Of a stretch of DNA of 64,000 bases, positions 44,326 through 55,774 are shown piece after piece; position 1 is the first letter of the stretch, and every line of letters begins with the position of its first letter. This DNA is from Ampelomyces quisqualis. Taxonomy: Eukaryota > Ascomycota > Dothideomycetes > Pleosporales > Phaeosphaeriaceae. Where the stretch lies: contig JAGTXZ010000009.1 of the NCBI GenBank assembly GCA_018398575.1, positions 806,001 through 870,000 of the forward strand. Direction: 5' to 3'. The notes beneath the pieces were generated by a model. The model had not been told where the DNA came from, searched no databases, and saw only the letters and a list, made by a program, of their open reading frames with translations. Position numbers and translations under genes: made by a program.

Positions 44326-45810
44326 ATGCCACTCAAAAAGTTACCTCATCAAGGGCCACCTACCACAGACGCCCAAATGACCAAGCGCCGTCAGGTACAA
44401 GAGCGACGACGGACGTTACAAACGATCAGTGAACTTTCGGCGACTGAGACGCCCCTTCCAACTTTGAAGTCCTCCATTGGGCTCGGACAGCTGGCCCTGT
44501 CTGATCGTGTGCGATCCCCGCCGTCTCTTCCGCAAACATCGAATGTTGGCAAGCGGCGAAGTATGCCACAATACTGCTCAAGGCCTGAGTGTATTGAGAC
44601 GCGGCCTTCGCCTCCAGTACCATCGAAACAAATGACCGCACCAGGGGGACAGAGAGATTCGAATCTGAACTCACCACCACAGATTGAAGCTGGTTGGAAC
44701 GTCAGGAGGGAACGGGCGAGGATGCAGGCTGAGCTGGCACTTTCTGGTACACAAGCGAAAGGAGAGCCATCTCTTCAGAGTCTGCAGAACGGGTACCCAC
44801 TTTTAAATGCGTCCTTTACGGCATCATTAAACAAGAAACAAAGCCAGCCATACCTCAAATCATATTACAGTCAACAGCATTTCCTCCGCAACAGCCCCTC
44901 TTTCACAAGCACGTCAACACACGCTGATCAACGTTCGAATTCTGGACGAAGTCTCAGGCAGAATGGCTATGGGAACCAAGACATCGAAATCTCGGGACGA
45001 GCGAGTACCGACTCCAGTTCGTATCGATCAAGTCACGACAGTACCAGGCGGGGATCCCGGTCTAGCTCTTCTAGCCAGTCTTTTTCATCACAAGACGTGC
45101 CTCCATTGCCAAGTGGAGCGCAACCTACGCGATACTATGCAGCTATCAATTCCTATTACCACAACGGATACCCGATCCAGCTCCCTGGACCAATGTATGC
45201 GAAGCCGCCATCGGAAATGCGCACAACATCGCTGCCGTACAATAACCAGCATGATTCGACCTACAAGTGGCGACCAAAGTCCCTCTCAGCACGCTCAACA
45301 CCAAGCCACCACAGATCCCACGACAAGACAACTTTTCGCTCTTCCCTCCCATCCCGAAGAGCTCGCCAATCAAGTCACAAGCATTCTACCAACCCCTCCC
45401 TATCCTCTCATCCCGTTTTCCCTCCTCACCCCACACCGATACTACGCGAGCGCTCTTCCTCCCTCAAACAAGCACCAGCGCCCCAACCTGCTCTGACACC
45501 CGACACAGCCCGCGCGCTCCCTACCCGCGAAGCGCTCACAAAATGGCAATCAGAACGCGAAGAAGCAAAAGCCGATATCGGCGTCTTGCAACGCGCGCGA
45601 ATGAAAGAACGCGTCAAGAGGGCGAACGAGATGGAGAGAGAGAAGGAGAAGGAGTTGCAAGCTGTGGGCTTGGGGGCGGAGAAAGGTGCAAGGGTTCTTG
45701 GTGTCGGCTTGGAAGTGGAAACAACTACGAGCAAAAAGAGGAGAGGGAAGACAGCGTATTTCGCGGGTTTTTTGGGGCAAAGGATGAGGAGGTGGTGGTC
45801 GCAGGTCTAG
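44326..45810 (+). CDS. Hypothetical protein, Ser/Pro/Arg-rich, disordered
   Basis: Intronless open frame of 494 codons; long relative to chance and with strongly biased composition, so a real gene is likely. No domain recognised. The N-terminal part is Pro/Ser/Gln/Arg-rich (MPLKKLPHQGPPTTDAQMTK), with many SR/RS pairs, an SSSSSQSFSS run near residue 245, and a short coiled-coil-like charged helix toward the C terminus (EREEAKADIGVLQRARMKER and the following EMEREKEKELQ). It ends in GKTAYFAGFLGQRMRRWWSQV, an amphipathic basic/aromatic tail that looks conserved-like and may bind membrane. Probably an ascomycete-specific signalling or cell-polarity protein, but no function can be assigned. Confidence 0.65.
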   Translation: MPLKKLPHQGPPTTDAQMTKRRQVQERRRTLQTISELSATETPLPTLKSSIGLGQLALSDRVRSPPSLPQTSNVGKRRSMPQYCSRPECIETRPSPPVPSKQMTAPGGQRDSNLNSPPQIEAGWNVRRERARMQAELALSGTQAKGEPSLQSLQNGYPLLNASFTASLNKKQSQPYLKSYYSQQHFLRNSPSFTSTSTHADQRSNSGRSLRQNGYGNQDIEISGRASTDSSSYRSSHDSTRRGSRSSSSSQSFSSQDVPPLPSGAQPTRYYAAINSYYHNGYPIQLPGPMYAKPPSEMRTTSLPYNNQHDSTYKWRPKSLSARSTPSHHRSHDKTTFRSSLPSRRARQSSHKHSTNPSLSSHPVFPPHPTPILRERSSSLKQAPAPQPALTPDTARALPTREALTKWQSEREEAKADIGVLQRARMKERVKRANEMEREKEKELQAVGLGAEKGARVLGVGLEVETTTSKKRRGKTAYFAGFLGQRMRRWWSQV

Positions 45811-46666
45811 AGATTAAAGGGGGTTGTGGTTGTGGTTGTTAGTAATGAGCATGATGAGGAGCTAATACTCGGGTGGGTAGATACAGGAGTTTTGCGTTGT
45901 TGGAGGGAAGCTGATTGTATCTAATACAAGTGATGATTTAATATCGCATAATTTACACAAGCATACTGCAATTATTTAGTTGTGTAGGTGCGTTTCTACA
46001 GACAAGGTTAAAGTGTTATACATTGTTTGTGTACTTCTGTAACGTAAGTCCTAGCAATAATTCGCAAGCTGCATTAATGTACATTTACCTGATTACAGAT
46101 TGTTGCTAGGCCTAGTAGTGACGCTCAATGAAACGCATTATCGATGACTGTAGCATAGGTCTCAAGTTTCTTATCACGTGGCTAGTCTTACTAACTTGAA
46201 GTCAAACGCTCCGCAAAGGTTCGGCTGATCAGCGGCTGCTCATGTAGGCTGCGATTGTAGCTCTGGAAAGCGTGTAAATTATCAAAGTGTATTTTAGGCT
46301 TTGATACAACTCTCAAGTCCACGACTCTGGGTGTAAACACTAGCTAGTTTCTTGTTCTTAAGCAATGCGCCAACTGGTTCTCTGAGGGTTCCAGATGATT
46401 GGCCGACTTGCCGCTGGCAACTACTCGGGCCCACCGGTTTCTTCGAAAAATCCTAAAGGATTGCCCGTGCGAAGCAACGGGCTTGTTGCTTGCAATAACG
46501 ACGGAGTCGCCGGTGGGCCCGAGTACTACGTCGGGTTTGGGGTCGAGTGATACTCTGAATCAGGCAAAGCCCTCCCTGGCCTTCACAACACTGCGAACTC
46601 CCCGCCTCATACCATATCCAATCCAACATCAAAATCTCGGCACGGAAATGGTGTACCGAACAGACA
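45811..46666. other. Intergenic, AT-rich in part, with an inverted repeat
   Basis: AT-rich from about 45,890 to 46,060. The interval has a 16-bp perfect inverted repeat (see 46422-46525). An open frame at 46399-46710 on the plus strand runs over it and into the SurE-like gene and is not credible. Confidence 0.45.
46422..46525. repeat. Inverted repeat, 16-bp GC-rich arms, about 72-bp loop
   Basis: TACTCGGGCCCACCGG at 46422-46437 and its exact reverse complement at 46510-46525. The loop holds a smaller pairing possibility (CCCGT...ACGGG around 46466-46483). It lies 3' of the SurE-like gene, between two convergent genes. Could be a miniature element or a structured 3' region; no target duplication is evident. 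Confidence 0.6.
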
Positions 46667-47879
46667 CTAATTGTCAGGAAGGCAGTGTAGCATCGGCTCC
46701 AACTTTTTGATAATTTTCCGCTGTTTTGTCAGTTGGGCGAGGGTCTTGTCCTTCGCAAAATATTGGTCAAATTTCATACTGATGGCAACATAACAGCCAT
46801 CATCCCTGTTGACCACGTCCGTCTCGAATGGGAAGCCCGCTTTGAGTCCATCTTTTAAACTCCTGTTCCTACACCATGAGGCGTTCCAGCGATGGTAATC
46901 GTCTCGTTTGTCGCTCGTGAGGATGAATTTGAATCGCCTCACGTCGGTGCACTTTTCCTTCTCGACGTCAACGTGGGGAAAATTGACGCTGAGGAGGGAG
47001 TGACTAGGAAGGTAACGGGATTCGGAGTCTTCTGTCTTAGCAACTCTCTGTATAATTTTTTTCGCAAGGTTAGCGAAAATCTTGCTTGACTCTTTCCGTG
47101 AGGGATCTGCTATGGTATTTGCAGTCGCAAAAGAGATGCTAGCAGGACCGTGTGCTTTTGTGAGATGCTGGATAGCGACGAGCGGTCTATCAGGGCGGTG
47201 GTCATCTGGAGAAGGGCGAACCTTGGGTCCAAGCACAATGAGGTCTGGACCGTACCCTCGGCGGTAGAACACCGGCCCTAGGTATTTATGAGCCACGTTA
47301 ATAGCACCCGCCTGTAGGGACACGTTAGTTAGTGGAATTCATTGTACCGGGAAATCGTACTGGTCCGACGCCAACGTAGTTGAGGCGAAAATCTGAGTCG
47401 TCACGTCCCCATTTCCAAAATTTACGGTCATGATCAGACAGTGCTTGATACATCGACGGTCTCCAGGTATCCCTGGGCAATTTCTGGTCATCCCCAACCG
47501 AAGTGTCAGTGTCTGAAAAGTCATCGTGAACCGATGTTCTGTCCATGTCTAACTCGTCCTCGGGCTCTTCTTCAATTGACGGGAGTTTGGGCCGTCCTGT
47601 AGGTGTTGCCCGTCCGGGACGATCTGGTCTTGGAGACCGTACGGAATACATACTGGGCTCAATTTTCCCTAAGGGATGTTAGGACATTGTAAAGCAATAG
47701 GCTGACTACTAACCAATTTTAGGAGCACAGAGTAGAAGCTCATAATTGGTAGTGGTGTTCAAGACGTCATAGAGCGCCCTGATGTTAGGATCGTCCCAAC
47801 CATCATCATTGGTTTGCAAAACGCGAATAGCTTGCGCAAGTGGAAATGCTAAAGTAAGCAGCAGGTGCAGTTTTAACAT
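46667..47879 (-). CDS. Secreted SurE-like 5'/3'-nucleotidase family protein, catalytic motif altered
   Basis: SurE proteins are metal-dependent nucleotidases. Exons 47879-47714, 47668-47361 and 47311-46667 join in frame, about 372 residues; introns are 45 and 49 bases. I start at the Met of MLKLHLLLTLAFPLAQA because it gives a clean signal peptide, directly followed by the family's first motif VLQTNDDGWDDPNIRALY. The middle exon is an acidic Asp/Glu/Arg/Pro-rich insert (SIEEEPEDELDMD) unusual for the family. Later, YGPDLIVLGPKVRP occupies the place of the usual PDLVVSGPNxGxN strand; Ser and Asn of SGPN are replaced by Leu and Lys. The Asp pair is intact, the Asn is not, so activity is doubtful. 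The C-terminal ~120 residues match nothing I recognise. Confidence 0.72.
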
Positions 47880-49507
47880 CTTGCACAATCTAACTTGTTG
47901 CAAAGGCAAGTAAAAATGCGCTACCCGTCCCACACACAAAGTGAAGCTAGGCGGAGTGGACAGAATTGGGAGCGAGTGAAGTCTGTAACGAGAAGTGCGA
48001 CAAGAAAGGGTCTGGATATATCTGCGCCTCTCATCTGGCGTCTACTTATGATAGTCAAGCATACTGTGTAAGTAGTGCACAGATTTCAAGAACCATCTCT
48101 ACAGACGTTGTAGTCAATATATAGTTGAAGCCAATAGCCGAACCTGGGTCTCGCTTCCTCATGTCATTTGAAATTAAGATCTGCGTGAGACAGGGCAGAA
48201 GTAGTAAGGGTCCTAATGAGTCGCTCTGAATCATTTAACGAGACGTCACTGCCCCTTTACTTGCTCGGCAAGCATCGAGTCCAGTCCGCAACCGTCCGCA
48301 AACGCTCCGACGAGCAACGTGACGTGCACGAGCCAGCTCTTACATTATTGATAACGTGCTTACGTTAACGTCGAGCATACGGAGTACGGAGTACGGATAA
48401 CCACCAAACCCATGCCGGCGTCCGTGGTCCCCGAGCCCCGAGCCCCGAAAGCAGTTCGATATTGATCAGCCGTCGCCATGGCCATTCGTGTGCCGAGGCA
48501 TGTGGGTTAGCCTCAGTTGTCTTGCTCGAGCATCAAATCGTCGAACAGACGTAGCGAAACGAGCAAGTCGACATCAAGTGGATGAATCAGCTTCGCACTT
48601 CATGGCATGACGCGTGCAAATTAAAATTCAATGCCATGCAAATGTAGAATGTGTCTTTGATTTCTATTATTGGAAGAAGCGGCGCGACTCTCCGTACGAC
48701 GGAGGACTCGATGGACATACTACCAGGATATGTCCCCATGTTCGGACTGACATGCTGACCCCGCTCTCAAGGTGGGTTCGGAGAAGCTGGCTCTCTGCTA
48801 ACATGCGTTTGCTAGAGCATTATTGTAATTTGTGAGGGCCTCGGAGCGAGGGTAAGGCTGATGGCACGGATGGGGCCTAGTGCTGCCGTGTGTTTCATTG
48901 TCTCAGGGCAGCTGAAGCTGATGAAGTCTGCATTTGATATGGCGTGTCGACATGTAAGTGCCTACGACAAGTGGCGTGGCACGTGGTCATCTGTCACGTG
49001 AGCAAGCTTCAGCAGACAGCAGGAGCACTTGGCGTGGGAGCCAGCACGAGACAGCATCGACGGCGATTCAACGCTGTGATTTGTAAACTCGGTACTTCTG
49101 GACTCGATATCTTTCTGAAATTGCGGTGCCGACTGGGTGGAGTGTGGGATTCATGGGCCATGGGCCATGGCTATTGGCTCCCGGCTTTGTGCACGTCCCT
49201 ACCAAGACACCCTGGCTAACTCGTGCTCGTGGACCTGGACGATCTTGCTTGATCACCCGCCAACCCTCCAGCGAGGGACATACATGGCGAGTGTAGATGC
49301 TCCACAGCTCGAGCGGTGTTACTAGACCCTCGCCCGCATATATCTGCCCGCCGCCCTTGAAGCAGTGTCGAGCCTCCGCCCTTACCACCAGCAGCTCCCA
49401 ATGCCTGGCCCCGCCTGCGTCGCCGCCACTTTCCTGGGGCGCTGTCACACGCCGACTCTTTCGTAACCTCGCACACCGTCAAAGGTCCCCTCGACGACCA
49501 AACCGCT
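47880..49507. other. Intergenic
   Basis: About 1.6 kb between divergently transcribed genes. No coding sequence found. Small tandem repeats occur: CGGAGTA units at about 48379-48398 and CGAGCCC units at about 48433-48450. CACGTG occurs near 48994. The last 200 bases are the leader of the RasGEF gene. Confidence 0.4.
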
Positions 49508-52500
49508 ATGCCGGCGACTGGCGGAGGGCGCGCTGTGCACGCTGTTGCTCACTCAAAGCGGACGGAGAAGAGTAAGAGTGTCGAGTCCATGGCTTCCGCT
49601 GCGCCACGCCGGGATTCTGCAAGCCTCGGGCCAGCACCAAGGCCACTGCTGAAATCACGGGCCTACTCGACACCCATTGTACCACAGGCCCAAGGTGCCG
49701 AAGACAATGCTTCGTTGTACTCGCAGGATGGCGAGGAGATAGCCGACGATGCCTTCTTCCAGCGCTACCACTTCCCCCAGCCGGTTGCCTCCACCAAACA
49801 AGAAGTCTCGGAAAGCTCTGTCGATTCTTCTTCAGATACCGAGGGACCGCTATCACCAACGCACATGAAAACTCGCCAGCCTGCCGGGGGCGAGGTGCCT
49901 TCCGAGCCGTCTTCAGGTGTAAGTTGCTTTTGGTGCTGCACAACTGAGCCAGGACTGATGGATTTGTGTCTAGGACAGCAACAACGACGTGACGCCGACC
50001 ATGCTGGACATGAACATTGCCGTCATCGGTGCGCCGCGTTCTGGCAAAACCTCTTTCATGCGAAACGCCCTCGGCCTCCACGACGCAACCCCACCCGCCC
50101 ATTGTTGTAGGAAATGGACGATTGACGGGATCCCATACGCTGTGCGACTCGTGGAATTGAAGATTGACGACGTTCACGCCACGACGGGCAACGTCATCGA
50201 ATGGCCGAAGACCGCAAATGAAACGGCAGTTCCACGAATAGACGGCGCCGTCACAATTTACGACGTGACTGACGAAGAGAGTTTGGCAGGCGTGCCAGAC
50301 ATGATGAGTTAGTATACGTAGAATCGCGTGCCAGAGTGCACGTTGTTAACATGCACTAAACCATCCTGCAGGTATCCTTTCCAAAGCACAAGTTCCCTTT
50401 GTTCTCGTTGCGTGCAAATGCGACCAGCACCCCGCGCATCGAGAAGTAGATCCCGCAGTGGTGGAGCAGAAAGCAAAGTCTTTCCTCGGAGATGTTCGTG
50501 TATTCCAGAGCTCTGCAGCCTCAGGCGACTCACAGCGAGAATGTCTGACGTTCATGACGCGCGCTGTGATTGCCGCGAAACGAGGTGAGTGGCCCTGTCA
50601 TGTTTCAGCACTTCGAAACGAGGCTGTCTTATCCCATGAGACTTATGAATTGCCACTATGATGGCAAAAGGTACTTGAACTCGATCGTTGACTTCAACCA
50701 TTTAGCACGATCACAAGCATCTACAGCTCGACAAAGAGCGAGTTCCTCCGCCGTACGAAGCATCCACAAAGACATTTGGCGCAAACACGAACGCGCCAGC
50801 TCCGAGATATCAGTTCGATTTCGATGTGGTGCGAATGAAAGCAAAGGAAATCGATACAAGCCCAGCAACGCAAACAAGACATTTTTCAACGCCGAGGAAT
50901 CACCAGGCTACGACTCCCAGGAATCGGACGACCAAGACTCAGATACCGCGCCGAGCATCATGTCAGTGAAACCATCCTGCGAGAATGGCTACACATTTGA
51001 CCAGCTAGTCGACCGCTTGCTTGTACAGCCAATGTCGAAAAATGATTCCAAGTTCGTCGCCATATTTCTTTCGCTCTACCGAAGGTTTGCAACGCCTGGA
51101 CAACTGCTGGACGCGTTGTTAAAACGATTCGAGGCGGTTGGCAAGGAGAGATCTTTGCCATTGATTAAGACTATTGCCCAGTTGCGCTACCTTGCTATCC
51201 TACAAGAATGGGTGTCCCACTACCCGGGTGACTTCGCGTTTCCCACAACACGCAGACTGATTCGGAAATTCGCATCAGCTCTAGCTACCAGTCGAGAATA
51301 CTCGGTAGCGGCGAGCGAAATCATCCGTGACCTCGAGTGGGTCAGTCAAGACGATGATACCGAATGGGCATGCAGCGACCGGCAACGTGCTCAGAATGAC
51401 CAGACACTAACCTTCCACCACAATGTACTTGATGAGGACTCTGATGAAGGAGACTTTTCAAGGTCGTTCGCCGGTATAGGCTCGTCAGAAAATCGCATGT
51501 CAATAGCACGCAGCAGCGTCCACACGGGCGGATCCAGAGCTACCAATTCCACCAACGGTTCTGTGGGTTCCTTGCAAGCATTACTTACACAAGTAGAGAA
51601 GAACGAACGACTAGCCCAGCAACTCGAACCGAATCCGATCAAGGCGATTTCGAAGATTCAATGGCATCAACTCATGATCGAAAGTGACGAAGCAATTGCA
51701 AAGGAGCTCACAAGAATTGATTGGATCATGTTTTCCTCGGTTCGACCGCGAGATCTGGTGCGCCATGTTAGCTTGAACGCGGAAGAGAAGAAGAAATGCA
51801 GAAACCTTGAAAATGTTACACGCATGACAGAACACTTCAACCACGTCGCATACCTTGTTACGAATTACATTCTTATACGCGACAAGCCCAAGCACAGAGC
51901 GCTCATGTTGGAAAAATGGATGAGAATCGCACGTCAACTCCGCAAGTTGAATAACTACAATGCTCTTGGGGCCATTATTGCAGGTATCAAAGGCGCTGCG
52001 GTACATCGCCTCCTGGCCACACGCGAACTGGTTCCGCAAGCAGTTATGCACGACTTCTTGAAACTTGACATCCTGATGGGACCTCAGAAGTCGCATTTCG
52101 CTTATCGACTGGCATGGGAGAACAGCTCGGGCGAGCGAATTCCCTACATCCCTCTACACCGACGCGATCTAGTGTCTGCGTCTGAAGGCAACTCGACATT
52201 TGTTGGAGACAAAAAGAAGACTGACTCCGCTTTGGCTCCGCATCCTGGGGTCAATGTGTTCCAAGCAGCCGCAGGGGGCAGGGATAGCCAGGAGGCACCA
52301 CCAGGAGGTGTTGTCGGGAAAGAAAGAATCAACTGGAAGAAGTTCGAGATCATGGGCGAAGTTATCGTGGGTGTCCAACGTGCACAGGGAACTCCATATC
52401 CAAGCTGGCTGAGATGCGAAGAAGTTCGGAACCTTATACTGGACGTAAAGATCTCCAAGGACGAAGACGTGAGTTCACTTCTCATAAATTATTGTAACAT

Positions 52501-52604
52501 ACTAATGCGTACATTGTTAGGAACTCTATGAGCGCAGCACACATCTTGAGGCGCCAGGCGCCGGCGAAAAGGGGAGATTTGCTAAATGGTTCCGAGAGCG
52601 TTAG
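49508..52604 (+). CDS. Ras guanine-nucleotide exchange factor with N-terminal GTPase-like domain
   Basis: Promotes GDP/GTP exchange on a Ras-family GTPase. Five exons (49508-49918, 49974-50307, 50372-50584, 50706-52468, 52521-52604), about 934 residues. Order: a Ser-rich head; a Ras-like domain with P loop IAVIGAPRSGKTSF (about residues 148-160), the strand DGAVTIYDVTDEESL and the G4-like VLVACKCDQ (CKCD in place of NKxD); a linker; RasGEF_N (FDQLVDRLLVQPMSKNDSKF); an acidic linker; and the CDC25-like catalytic core (MTEHFNHVAYLVTNYILIRD, RKLNNYNALGAIIAGIKGAA, FKLDILM-like FLKLDILMGPQ). The domain order is like that of fungal RasGEFs combining a GTPase module with the exchanger. The DxxG Switch II is not recognisable, so that domain may only bind nucleotide. 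Confidence 0.9.
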
Positions 52605-53687
52605 TGCTTCACTTATTTCCCACCGTCCCCTTCCCCCACCTCGACTGATTCCGTTCTTATCTTCATCTTTATGCGAGATCAGATGAGCTAAGTGTAGCTC
52701 CATAGCCCGGCTATCCCTGCCGCACCTGCCACCATCACAAAACTACCAGGCTGCCGATAGTCCAGTCAATTACGTGCGTATCTGAGCACAGAGCCAGGAG
52801 TGGCACGAAACCGCTATATACCCCCGTCTTAGACGTTTCCACGCGCGCATACACATACACACATTCGAGTTGCCTTTCAACATGCCCTTTATGCAACATT
52901 TTTCCATCATGCTGGCCTCACAGCTAGCCGGCGTTTAACATGAACCATTGTCTTTACTGTGACAGGTCACGTCCTGGGCTTTACTACACGATACCACTTC
53001 CACCTGTTCATTTGTTTTCTTGGCGAACTGGTGGGCACGGTCATGGGGATCTGATGGTGTGGACACCAACTGAAGGAGAAAACTTTTCACGAACATGCAT
53101 CATGTTACACAATTCTACTACGATACTTTACTACATGACCACATGACGTCGAGAGGTGGACTGGATTTGAGAAGGGGTGCGCGGTTTTTGGAGGCGGAAT
53201 TGGAATGTGTTTGCAGATAGTACTTCACAACGGCTTCGAAGAAGCTCCGTTCCACCACATCTGTTCATCCATGGGCTGTTGCGAGTGGACCTAGACGTAG
53301 GAGACTGAAGCTACAACAACCCCAAATTTCATACACTTGATTGCACAACCGCAACAGAAGCGGTGGATTGCGCGGTGGTCACTCGGGCCAGGGTGACGTT
53401 TGATGTCATGTGGAGGTCGTTGTGGGGCGGTGTTGGTTTGTGGGGTAGGCTACATTAGGTATAGTCGGGCCGGGCTGATGTTCAGTGAAGGCCGAGGAGC
53501 GGTCGGCAATTGGTCAGGTGCTGCACTGGCGTCGCTGATGGGCTTGGATATACAGGTTGTTGCCTCTTGGAGTGGTCTCTAGATACCTGTTGTTTCTTTG
53601 TGCTCGGAGCATCTCGACTGTTTGTGCGTAGCATCTCGACTGTTTGTGCGTAGCATCTCGACTGTTTGTGCGAATAGATTCGCCGTC
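52605..53687. other. Intergenic
   Basis: 3' region of the RasGEF gene and promoter of the acyl-CoA synthetase gene. No gene recognised. The end carries a three-copy tandem repeat (see next entry). Confidence 0.4.
53608..53672 (+). repeat. Three-copy 22-bp tandem repeat directly upstream of the FAT1-like start codon
   Basis: Unit AGCATCTCGACTGTTTGTGC plus two bases, at 53608-53629, 53630-53651 and 53652-53672 (last base differs). It ends 15 bases before the ATG of the acyl-CoA synthetase, so it probably lies within the leader or core promoter. Confidence 0.85.
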
Positions 53688-55774
53688 ATGGCTCTTGGCC
53701 AAGCACCTGTGGCAGCCGCCATCGCCGGCTTCAGTGCCGCCGCCGCATACATCGATGCCAAATACCACATCCGCAAAGACATAAGCGGCATCCGCGGCCA
53801 ACGAGCGAACCAGCGCGCGCTCGAAAAGACAGGTACGCCCATCGCACCTTCCCGGTTCCCATGCCCACCCGCTCCCCACGACGCCTAACAACAGCCACAG
53901 CGCAAGGCAAAGGCCAGTCCCTCTGGTACCAATTCGAGGCCCAAGTTCGCCGCCTGCCGCCCCACGACGAAGCCATCTGGTCACGCAATGGCTGCTACAC
54001 CTGGGCCGAGACGTACGCCAACGCATGTCGCTACGGGCAGTACATGCTGCGCAGTGGCGTGGCGTCCGGCGAGCTGGTCGCCATGTACATGATGAACAGG
54101 CCGGAATTCCTGTTCGCTCACCTCGGCTCCTGGTCGATTGGCAGCGCGCCCGCGTGGATCAATTACCATCTCGCGGGCGATGCGCTGGTGCATTGCTTGA
54201 AGGTCGCGGGCGCCAAGGTCTTGCTTGTTGATGAGGACGCCGAGTGCAGGAAGAGGATTGAGCAGGTGCGGAGTAGGCTTGAGGGGGAGTTGGGCCTGGA
54301 GATCAGAGTGCTTGGGCAGGAGCTGAAGGGGGAAATTGCGCGGCTGGAGCCGACGAGGCCGGGGGACGAGATGAGGGTTGGGGCGAAGGGCAGGTTTCCG
54401 CTGTTCTTGTTCTACACGAGGTGAGTGCGCAGAGAGGCTTTTGGGGAGGGAGTGTTTGCTGATAAGGATAGCGGCACGACGGGCCATCCAAAGGCTTGTC
54501 CGTTCGAGACACAACGAGCGGCCGGGCTTACGGGGAGGGTGGGCGCGATGGGGCTGAAGCCGGGTCCGAACGGCGACAGGTGGTATGTTTGCATGCCTCT
54601 TTACCACGGCACAGGGGGGACAACTGCGCTGGTCTGCATGGTCACCGGCATAACTTGCTGCATCGGCACCAAGTTCTCTACATCGCGCTTCTGGACTGAT
54701 GTCCGCGACTCGAATTCCACGGCCATAGTCTACGTTGGCGAGACAGCCCGGTACCTCGTCAACAGCCCGCCCAGCGACCTCGACCGCAAACACAACGTGC
54801 GGGCCATGTTCGGCAACGGCCTCCGTCCCGACGTATGGCAGCGCTTCGTCGACCGCTTCGGCATCGAGGTCGTCGGTGAATTCTTCAACAGCACAGAGGG
54901 CGTCATGCAACTTTTCAACGGCTCCCGCGGTCCCTTCACAGCCACGTCAGTCGGCCACCAAGGCCTCATCGACCGCTGGCGCACCCACAACCTCTACGTC
55001 CCCGTCGAATGCGACCTCGTCACCGGCGACCTCCTGCGCGACCCCAAGACCGGCTTCTGCAAACGCAAATCCTACGCCGAGGGCAGCGAGATCCTCGTCG
55101 CTATGCCCTCTGAACAAGCTTTCGTAGGTTACTGGAACAATCCCTCGGCCACGTCCGCACGCTTCGAGCGCAACGTGTTCAAAAAAGGCGACCTCTGGTA
55201 CCGCACAGGCGACGCTCTCCGCCGCGACGCCGACGGCCGCTGGTTCTTCATGGACCGTCTGGGCGACACATTCCGCTGGAAATCAGAAAACGTGTCCACC
55301 GCCGAAGTAGCCGAAGCTCTCGGCTCGTTTCCAGGTATCCAAGAAGCCAATGTCTACGGCGTCACAGTCCCCGGACACGATGGTCGCGCAGGCTGTGCGG
55401 CGATATACATTGATCCTGCGCACCGCCATCACTTTGACTTCTCTGCCCTCCTGCACCATGCCAAAAGTAAACTCCCCAAATACGCGGTTCCCGTGTTCCT
55501 CAGGGTCCAGCAGAAACAAACTACCATGCATAACAATAAACAGAATAAAGTCCCGCTGAGAAATGATGGCATTGATTTAAGGAAAATCGTGGAAAGGACG
55601 GATAAGGAGGAGGCGGAGAAGGCGGGAGAGAAGGGCGCCGTCGAGGTCTTGTATGATACCGTTTATTGGCATCCTGCTGCGTTGGGCGTGAAGGGGGAGG
55701 ATAAAGGGTATGTGGTTTTTAGGATGGAGGATTGGGATGGATTGAGGGGGAGTGAGGGGGTCGCGAAGTTGTGA
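53688..55774 (+). CDS. FAT1: Very-long-chain acyl-CoA synthetase / fatty acid transporter (Fat1-like)
   Basis: Activates long or very long fatty acids to CoA esters, usually at lipid droplets, endoplasmic reticulum or peroxisomes. Exons 53688-53832, 53901-54420 and 54472-55774 give about 655 residues. N-terminal hydrophobic helix (APVAAAIAGFSAAAAYI) then an AMP-forming domain: the ATP loop YTSGTTGHPKA is made by joining exons 2 and 3 (the intron interrupts the Ser codon). Later GRGP-like EFFNSTEG, WYRTGD (YRTGD signature) and FRWKSENVSTAEVAEAL (the FATP/VLACS motif) follow, with the conserved C-terminal VPVFLRVQ. The Thr/Ser-Gly-rich loop is intact, so it should be active. A 22-bp triple repeat lies just before the start. 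Confidence 0.93.

Noticed and set aside
46399..46710. Plus-strand open frame of 103 codons
   Set aside because: Overlaps an inverted repeat and the end of the SurE-like gene; no recognisable sequence.
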